This document shows positions 6,536 through 11,052 of a stretch of 11,052 bases of DNA, in pieces. The notes beneath the pieces are model-generated. The model saw only the letters and a program-made list of their open reading frames with translations, had not been told where the DNA came from and did no database searches. This DNA is from an uncultured Desulfovibrio sp. (GTDB taxonomy: Bacteria; Desulfobacterota; Desulfovibrionia; Desulfovibrionales; Desulfovibrionaceae): the NCBI GenBank assembly GCA_900550745.1, contig URTO01000033.1:1-11052 (forward strand), in the 5' to 3' direction. The position numbers and the translations under genes are program-made. Every line of letters starts with the position of its first letter. Position 1 is the first letter of the stretch.

Positions 6536-6583
6536 GGAGGGGGAGGGGGAAACTTTCTACAGAAAGTTTCCCCTCCCCCCTCC
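6536..6583 (-). terminator. Long G-rich/C-rich hairpin terminator after the pseudouridine synthase gene
   Basis: Two 23-base arms (6536-6558 and 6561-6583) are complementary at all but two positions. The core is GGGGAAACTTTCT with AGAAAGTTTCCCC, flanked by runs of G on one arm and C on the other. It lies 9 bases after the stop of the RsuA/RluB-family gene and upstream of recJ. A true U-run is lacking, but such GAAACTTTCT stems are, as I recall, common behind genes in Desulfovibrionaceae. The G-runs could also form a quadruplex on one strand. Confidence 0.7.
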
Positions 6584-6592
6584 AATTTCCTC

Positions 6593-7381
6593 TTACATCC
6601 CCACAGCTTTTTTCAGGGCCGCCACTTCGGCGGGGGTCAGCTCGCGGGCTTCGCCGGGCTTCATGACGCCGAGGCGCAAGGGGCCTTGCGCGACGCGGAC
6701 AAGCCGGAGGATGGTCAGATGCAGATCGCGGCACATGCGGCGGATCTGGCGGTTCAGGCCCTGATGCAGGGTCATTTCGAGCAGTGTGCCGCGCTGCCCC
6801 GTGGGAGATTCGGCATTGCGCGAAATCCCGGACAGGTCATGAACCTGCCCCGGCAGGACGCGGATTTCCACGGGCGCGAGCTTTTCGCCTTCGGCAAGCG
6901 TCATTCCCTTGCGCATGACGTCCAAGGCGCGGTCGGACACCCCGCCCCGGATGAGCACGCGATACACGCGCGGCATGTGGTGCCGGGGATGCACGACCCG
7001 GTTGGTCAGTTCGCCGTCGTCGGTGAGCAGGACAAGCCCTTCCGAAAAAAAGTCGAGGCGCCCGGCGGGATAAAGGCGGCGTGCCTTCCACTTCGCGGGG
7101 ACGAAGTCGAGCACCGTGGCCCGGCCTTCGGGATCGTAGGCCGTGGACACCACGCGCACGGGCTTGTTCAGCAGCAGGTAGCAGGGGGACTGCGCAATGG
7201 GCCGGACGGGCTTGCCGTCCACTTCCAGCCTGTCGGCGCCGGGCCTGACCTGGAGGCCCGGCGAGGCGACGGGCTCGCCGTTGACGCTGACGCGCCCGGC
7301 GGCGATGAGCTCGTCGGCCCGGCGGCGGGAACAGACGCCGGCGTCCGCCAGCGCCTTGTTGATTCGTACGGTCTTTTCCAT
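6593..7381 (-). CDS. RsuA/RluB-family rRNA pseudouridine synthase
   Basis: A 262-residue enzyme that turns one uridine in ribosomal RNA into pseudouridine. Residues 4 to about 50 form an S4 RNA-binding domain (RINKALADAGVCSRRRADELI, GRVSVNG). The catalytic domain contains LLLNKP at 69-74, the signature YPAGRLDFFSEGLVLLTDDG with catalytic Asp110 at 105-123, and QGLNRQIRRM at 207-216. Length and the S4 domain point to the RsuA/RluB/RluE/RluF group. RluB (23S rRNA, helix 80/89 region) is the likeliest, but the target site cannot be read from the sequence, so no symbol is given. AGGAG four bases before the ATG supports the start. It is transcribed away from the lipid A exporter gene, with 145 bases between the two starts, and is followed by a strong hairpin, so it may be a single-gene unit. 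Confidence 0.92.
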   Translation of the reverse strand: MEKTVRINKALADAGVCSRRRADELIAAGRVSVNGEPVASPGLQVRPGADRLEVDGKPVRPIAQSPCYLLLNKPVRVVSTAYDPEGRATVLDFVPAKWKARRLYPAGRLDFFSEGLVLLTDDGELTNRVVHPRHHMPRVYRVLIRGGVSDRALDVMRKGMTLAEGEKLAPVEIRVLPGQVHDLSGISRNAESPTGQRGTLLEMTLHQGLNRQIRRMCRDLHLTILRLVRVAQGPLRLGVMKPGEARELTPAEVAALKKAVGM

Positions 7382-7526
7382 GATACTCCTAAGTGCGCGT
7401 GCGCTGGGCCGTTCCTGAAAAGCGCGGCGCAGCGCCTCCCCGCAGCTCTTGGGCGCGGGCCGGGATTCTCCGCTGGCGCTTGCCGATAATGTGGGCTAGA
7501 ATGCCCTTTCGTCAAGGAATATGCGA
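7382..7526. promoter_or_regulatory. Divergent intergenic region between the pseudouridine synthase gene and msbA
   Basis: Both genes must start transcription from within these 145 GC-rich bases. TAGAAT at 7497-7502 and GATAAT at 7485-7490 resemble -10 boxes on the + strand, but neither has a good -35 at the right distance, so no promoter is assigned. Near 7417-7433 the runs of GCGC give small self-complementary stems. No operator is recognised. Confidence 0.35.
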
Positions 7527-9353
7527 ATGAGTAAAAAGAAAGAGACCAAGGAGGAACGCTCCGAGCGCCGCAGGAAAGAACTCCGGCTGGCTCTGCGGGT
7601 GTTCCGGTACTTCCTCCCTTACAAATGGGCCATGGTCGTCGCGCTGCTGGCTTCCGGCGTCGTTTCCGCAACTACGGCAGGCACGGCATGGCTGATCAAG
7701 CCCGCGCTCGACGACATCTTCATCCGGCAGGACGGCAAGGCGCTTCTGTATGTGCCTCTGGCCTTCATCGTGCTGACGGCCCTGAAGGGCGCCGGGCGCT
7801 ACCTGCAAAACTGGTGCATGCATTACAGCGCGCTGCATGTGCTGGAAACCATGCGGCAGGAATTGTTCCAGAAAATCATTACCCTGCCCCTGCACTTCTA
7901 TGAGGAGTCGCAGGTGGGGGCGCTCATGTCGCGCGTCATCAACGACGTGGGCATGATCCGGCAGAGCCTGCCCGCGTTCATCCAGATTATCCGGCAGGTG
8001 ATCACCATGATCAGCCTGCTGTACGTCGTATTCCAACAGAATTTCGAGCTGGCGTGCTGGGCCGTCATCGTCCTGCCCATCGCCGGGTTCCCGCTGTCGC
8101 TGTTCAGCCGGGCCCTGCGGCGGTACGGGCGCAAGAACGCCGAGGTGAACGCCAGCATCTCCAGCATGTTGCAGGAACTGCTCAGCGGCATCCGGGTCAT
8201 CAAGGCCTTCGCCACCGAAAAGCAGGAAACGGGGCGCTTCAACAAGGAAAACGCCCGGATCATCAACATCAATTTCCGCCAGTCCTGCGTGTCCGAGCTG
8301 TCGTCCCCGGTGATGGAACTCATCGGCGCCCTCGGCATCGGGCTGGTCATCTGGTACGGCGGCCGCGAGGTCATCCAGGGCGACATGACGCCGGGCACGT
8401 TCTTCGCCTTCATGGGCGCGCTTGCCATGCTGTATACGCCTTTCAAGAGCCTGAACGGTGCGAATATGAACGTGCAGAACGCCCTTGCCGGGGCCGAGCG
8501 CGTATTCGCCATCCTCGACGATCCCGCCCTCAAGACCGAACGCGGCGGCACGCTGCCGCTGGACGAGCCTTTCCGCGAGCTGGCCTTCCGCAACGTGAGC
8601 CTGCACTACGGCGATGAGGGCACGCCCGCGCTCCGGGACGTTTCGCTTACGGTGAAGGCCGGGGAGCGCATCGCCTTCGTGGGGCCTTCCGGCGCGGGCA
8701 AGACCACGCTCGTCAACCTGATCCCCCGCTTTTATGATCCGCAGCACGGCGAAATCCTCCTGAACGGCAAGCCGATCAAGGAATATTCGCTGGCGTCCCT
8801 GCGGCGCTCGGTATCAATGGTCTCACAGGATGCCTTCCTGTTCGACACGACCATCGCCGAAAACATCGCCTATGGGCGCGACCTCTCCTCGGATCTGGAT
8901 ATGGAGCGCGTGCGTTCCGCAGCCGCGGCCGCCTATGCCGACGGCTTCATCAGCGAGCTGCCCGAAGGCTACGAAACGCCCATCGGGGAGCGCGGCGTGC
9001 GCCTTTCCGGGGGCCAGAAGCAGCGCCTGACCATTGCCCGCGCCCTGCTCAAGGATGCGCCCCTGCTCATTCTGGACGAGGCCACCAGCGCCCTTGACTC
9101 CGAATCCGAACATATGGTTCAGAAGGCCCTCGACAACCTCATGCTCAACCGCACCAGCCTGATCATCGCGCATCGGCTTTCCACCGTTCTGGAAGCGGAT
9201 CGCATCGTGGTCATGGAGTGCGGACGCATCGTGGACATCGGGAGGCACGAGGAGCTGCTTGGGCGCTGCGAACTGTATACCCGACTGTACAACATGCAGT
9301 TCCGTACGCATGAGGACGTCTGCGTGTGTGAAACCGATATTGTGGAGTCTTGA
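7527..9353 (+). CDS. msbA: MsbA-type lipid A/lipid ABC exporter (half-transporter)
   Basis: A 608-residue inner-membrane protein that probably works as a homodimer to flip lipid A-core across the membrane. Residues about 30-330 are the six-helix exporter domain (IRVIKAFATEK is the usual intracellular-loop motif). The ATPase domain follows, with Walker A GPSGAGKTT at 386-394, Q-loop Gln434 (MVSQDAFLF), signature LSGGQ at 493-497, Walker B LLILDE at 513-518 and switch His549 (IIAHRLST). All residues are intact. The start at 7527 is preferred to an ATG at 7521 because AAGGA at 7514-7518 is only 2 bases from the latter. A lipid A acyltransferase gene starts within its stop codon, which favours lipid A over drugs or peptides as substrate. 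The short tail is unusual in having Cys-Val-Cys near the end. Some family members are multidrug exporters. Confidence 0.92.
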   Translation: MSKKKETKEERSERRRKELRLALRVFRYFLPYKWAMVVALLASGVVSATTAGTAWLIKPALDDIFIRQDGKALLYVPLAFIVLTALKGAGRYLQNWCMHYSALHVLETMRQELFQKIITLPLHFYEESQVGALMSRVINDVGMIRQSLPAFIQIIRQVITMISLLYVVFQQNFELACWAVIVLPIAGFPLSLFSRALRRYGRKNAEVNASISSMLQELLSGIRVIKAFATEKQETGRFNKENARIININFRQSCVSELSSPVMELIGALGIGLVIWYGGREVIQGDMTPGTFFAFMGALAMLYTPFKSLNGANMNVQNALAGAERVFAILDDPALKTERGGTLPLDEPFRELAFRNVSLHYGDEGTPALRDVSLTVKAGERIAFVGPSGAGKTTLVNLIPRFYDPQHGEILLNGKPIKEYSLASLRRSVSMVSQDAFLFDTTIAENIAYGRDLSSDLDMERVRSAAAAAYADGFISELPEGYETPIGERGVRLSGGQKQRLTIARALLKDAPLLILDEATSALDSESEHMVQKALDNLMLNRTSLIIAHRLSTVLEADRIVVMECGRIVDIGRHEELLGRCELYTRLYNMQFRTHEDVCVCETDIVES

Positions 9354-10915
9354 TGCCCTATTTTGGAAAATCGCTGCTTGGGGGCCTTTCCGCGCCCGTG
9401 TACTGGCTGTACCGCTTGTGGTGCCGCTCGCTGCGCTATACCGAAATCAACCGCGCCACCATCGAAAACACGGCCGATCAGGGCCGCCCCGTGGTTCTGT
9501 CGCTGTGGCATGACGAGCTCTTTCCTCTGATTTACCTGAAACGCCAGCTCAACATCATCGCGCTGGTCAGCCAGAGCGACGACGGCGATCTCCTCGCCGG
9601 GGTGTTGGAACGCATGGGCCTTGAAACCGCACGGGGCTCCAGTTCCAGGGGGGGGGTGAAGGCCCTCCTTTCCGCCGCCCACCGGATGCGCGAGTCCGGG
9701 ATCTGCGGCTGCGTGACCGTGGACGGCCCGCGCGGCCCGCGCCATGAGGTCAAGGAAGGCGCGATATTTCTCGCGGCACGGGCAAATGCGCCCATCGTGC
9801 CCATCCGTCTGTTCATGGAGCGGCGTAAAGTCTTCAAAAGCTGGGATCGCTTCCAGCTTCCTTTGCCGTTCAGCCGGGTTTCGATGGTGTGCGCCGACGC
9901 CTATTACGTTGAATGCGATATCCGCGATCCCGAAGCCGTAGCGCGCGAGTGCCGCCGCCTTGAAGAAAAGCTTGAGGGGCTGAAAGCGCCCGATGTGCCG
10001 CCTTCCCCTTCTTTGCCGCACCAGTTTTCCCAAGCGTTTTCTTGGATCATGTGCCGGGTGGGGTATGGTTTCGCCCTTCTGCTCGGCAAGTTCGGCTTTT
10101 CCCGGATCCGCACGCTTGCCAAGGGGCTTGGCTCCCTGCTCTGGGTATGCCTGCCCAAGCGCCGCCGCCTCGCCACGGAGAGCATCGCCCGGCACCTTGA
10201 GGTTTCACAGGCAACGGCGGAATCGCTGGCGCGGGCCAGCTTCACGCACAACGCCCGCTCGTTCCTTGAGTCCGTCCTCGTCCCCCAGTTCGGCCTGTCC
10301 CATCCTTTGCTTGATGTGGAGCGCCCGGATCTGCTGGAGCGCCTTAAGCGTGGGGAGCGCCCTTGTGTGGCGACGACGGCACATCTTGGGGCGTGGGAGC
10401 TGTTGGCCGGCATGCTTGGCGAAGTATCCGATCATCCGCGCCTGACGGTCGTGCGGACGTATAGAAACAAGGTGATGGATTACGTCACCACGCGGCTGCG
10501 CTCCGCGCACGGGGCGGGCGTCGTCGGACACCGGGAAGCGACTTTTCCGGTACTGCGGGTACTCAGAAAGAACGGGTACGCGGCGTTCCTCGCAGATCAC
10601 AATACCAGCAGGAGCGAAGCGTTTTTCCTGCCGTTCCTTGGCGAGGAGGCCGCCGTCAACAAGGGGCCTGCTGTCCTCGCCGTCCGGGCCAAGGCCCTTG
10701 TCTGGCCCCTTGTTTTGATACGCGATGGGGATCGCTACCGTATGCTCATGGAAGAGCCGCTGGATACGGCTTTGCTTGAGGGTACTGCCGATGAAAAAGC
10801 GCTCATGGCCGCCACGTATTACACGGAGGCCATTGAACGCATGGTTCGCCGCGCGCCCGATCAATGGTTCTGGATGCACAACCGCTGGAAGACGAAGCGG
10901 GTTATGGACGATTGA
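9353..10915 (+). CDS. Fused DUF374 acyltransferase-like and LpxL/HtrB-type lipid A acyltransferase
   Basis: A 520-residue protein with two acyltransferase-like domains. Residues 1 to about 212 match DUF374 (a lysophospholipid-acyltransferase-related family): LSLWHDELFPL with His53, QSDDGDLLAGVLERMG, RGSSSRGG at 94-101 and VTVDGPRGPRHEVKEGAIFLA. After a linker of about 20 residues rich in Pro and Ser, residues about 230-520 match the LpxL/HtrB family, which adds the late acyl chains of lipid A: HLGAWE with His344 and Glu349 (the H-x4-E catalytic pair), ADHN at 414-417, FLPFLGEEAAVNKGPAVLA, and QWFWMHNRWKTK near the end. The ATG shares its A with the TGA of msbA, and GGAG lies at 9344-9347, so translation is probably coupled. 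The domain calls are firm; whether both act on lipid A is an inference. Confidence 0.88.
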   Translation: MPYFGKSLLGGLSAPVYWLYRLWCRSLRYTEINRATIENTADQGRPVVLSLWHDELFPLIYLKRQLNIIALVSQSDDGDLLAGVLERMGLETARGSSSRGGVKALLSAAHRMRESGICGCVTVDGPRGPRHEVKEGAIFLAARANAPIVPIRLFMERRKVFKSWDRFQLPLPFSRVSMVCADAYYVECDIRDPEAVARECRRLEEKLEGLKAPDVPPSPSLPHQFSQAFSWIMCRVGYGFALLLGKFGFSRIRTLAKGLGSLLWVCLPKRRRLATESIARHLEVSQATAESLARASFTHNARSFLESVLVPQFGLSHPLLDVERPDLLERLKRGERPCVATTAHLGAWELLAGMLGEVSDHPRLTVVRTYRNKVMDYVTTRLRSAHGAGVVGHREATFPVLRVLRKNGYAAFLADHNTSRSEAFFLPFLGEEAAVNKGPAVLAVRAKALVWPLVLIRDGDRYRMLMEEPLDTALLEGTADEKALMAATYYTEAIERMVRRAPDQWFWMHNRWKTKRVMDD

Positions 10916-11052
10916 TAAGGTTGGAGGGGGCTGTTTTCAGAGACTGTGTTAAAGAAAATGGTTGATGCTTTTTTTCTTGAAGCTCCAAAGAGATAGTCGG
11001 AAAAATGCCTTATCCGTGGAGCCCGCCGAGGGGAAAACTGGAAAAAAGGCCG
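10916..11052. other. Non-coding tail after the fused acyltransferase gene
   Basis: These 137 bases contain no recognisable gene and are visibly poorer in GC than the coding DNA before them. A GCTCCA at 10982-10987 and TGGAGC at 11017-11022 could pair, with CGGA/TCCG inside, as a loose hairpin. A T-run at 10969-10975 has only a weak A/T stem in front of it. An ATG at 11005 stays open to the window edge for 16 codons without a clear ribosome site. No firm terminator or promoter can be called. Confidence 0.4.

Noticed and set aside
5423..7489. Long open frame on the + strand across recJ and the pseudouridine synthase gene
   Set aside because: It is antisense to two well-supported genes, has no family features and is rich in His, Gly and Arg as expected of a shadow frame in GC-rich DNA.
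7480..7502. TTGCCG and TAGAAT as a promoter for msbA
   Set aside because: Only 11 bases separate them, too few for a sigma-70 promoter, and the sigma-54 pattern does not fit either.
7512..8747. Long open frame on the - strand inside msbA
   Set aside because: Antisense of an intact ABC exporter with all motifs; no recognisable protein features of its own.
9119..10195. Open frame on the - strand across the msbA end and the DUF374 domain
   Set aside because: Shadow of two real genes on the other strand; composition follows the codon pattern of those genes.
10951..10978. Possible terminator formed by AAGAAAA and TTTTCTT after the acyltransferase gene
   Set aside because: Only A/T pairs apart from one G-C, with a 13-base loop; too weak to call.

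Overview
The window reads as a join of DNA from two different bacteria, probably made during assembly. No RNA gene, CRISPR array, transposase or phage gene was recognised. I found no convincing new biological system.

Left part (about 77-4318): AT-richer DNA with Leu-TTA, Lys-AAA and Gly-GGA codons and AGGAG ribosome sites, as in gut Clostridia (Lachnospiraceae-like; an inference). It carries an amino-acid importer operon on the + strand. The genes are a solute-binding protein without its 5' end, two permeases overlapping by 17 bases, and an ATPase joined by an ATGA overlap. After a strong terminator and an unusual branched inverted-repeat region comes a PatB/MalY-type pyridoxal-phosphate C-S lyase. 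The first 42 codons of an enolase/mandelate-racemase superfamily gene follow. Two permeases next to a C-S lyase suggest uptake and breakdown of cystine or a related sulfur amino acid. The first ~80 bases are a piece of another gene, an RNA methyltransferase, so there is a second probable breakpoint near 71-91.

Right part (about 4311-11052): GC-rich DNA of a Gram-negative bacterium, with lipid A genes and G-rich terminators. It resembles Desulfovibrionaceae (an inference). On the - strand are an exported cyclophilin cut off by the junction, recJ, and an RsuA/RluB-family pseudouridine synthase. Divergent from these on the + strand is a two-gene unit. It holds an MsbA-type ABC exporter and, starting inside the exporter's stop codon, a fused protein with a DUF374 acyltransferase-like domain followed by an LpxL/HtrB-like lipid A acyltransferase domain. 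These two probably finish and flip lipid A at the inner membrane.

The points most worth checking are the two breakpoints, the fused double acyltransferase, the missing normal start codon of recJ, and the branched repeat region before the patB-like gene.
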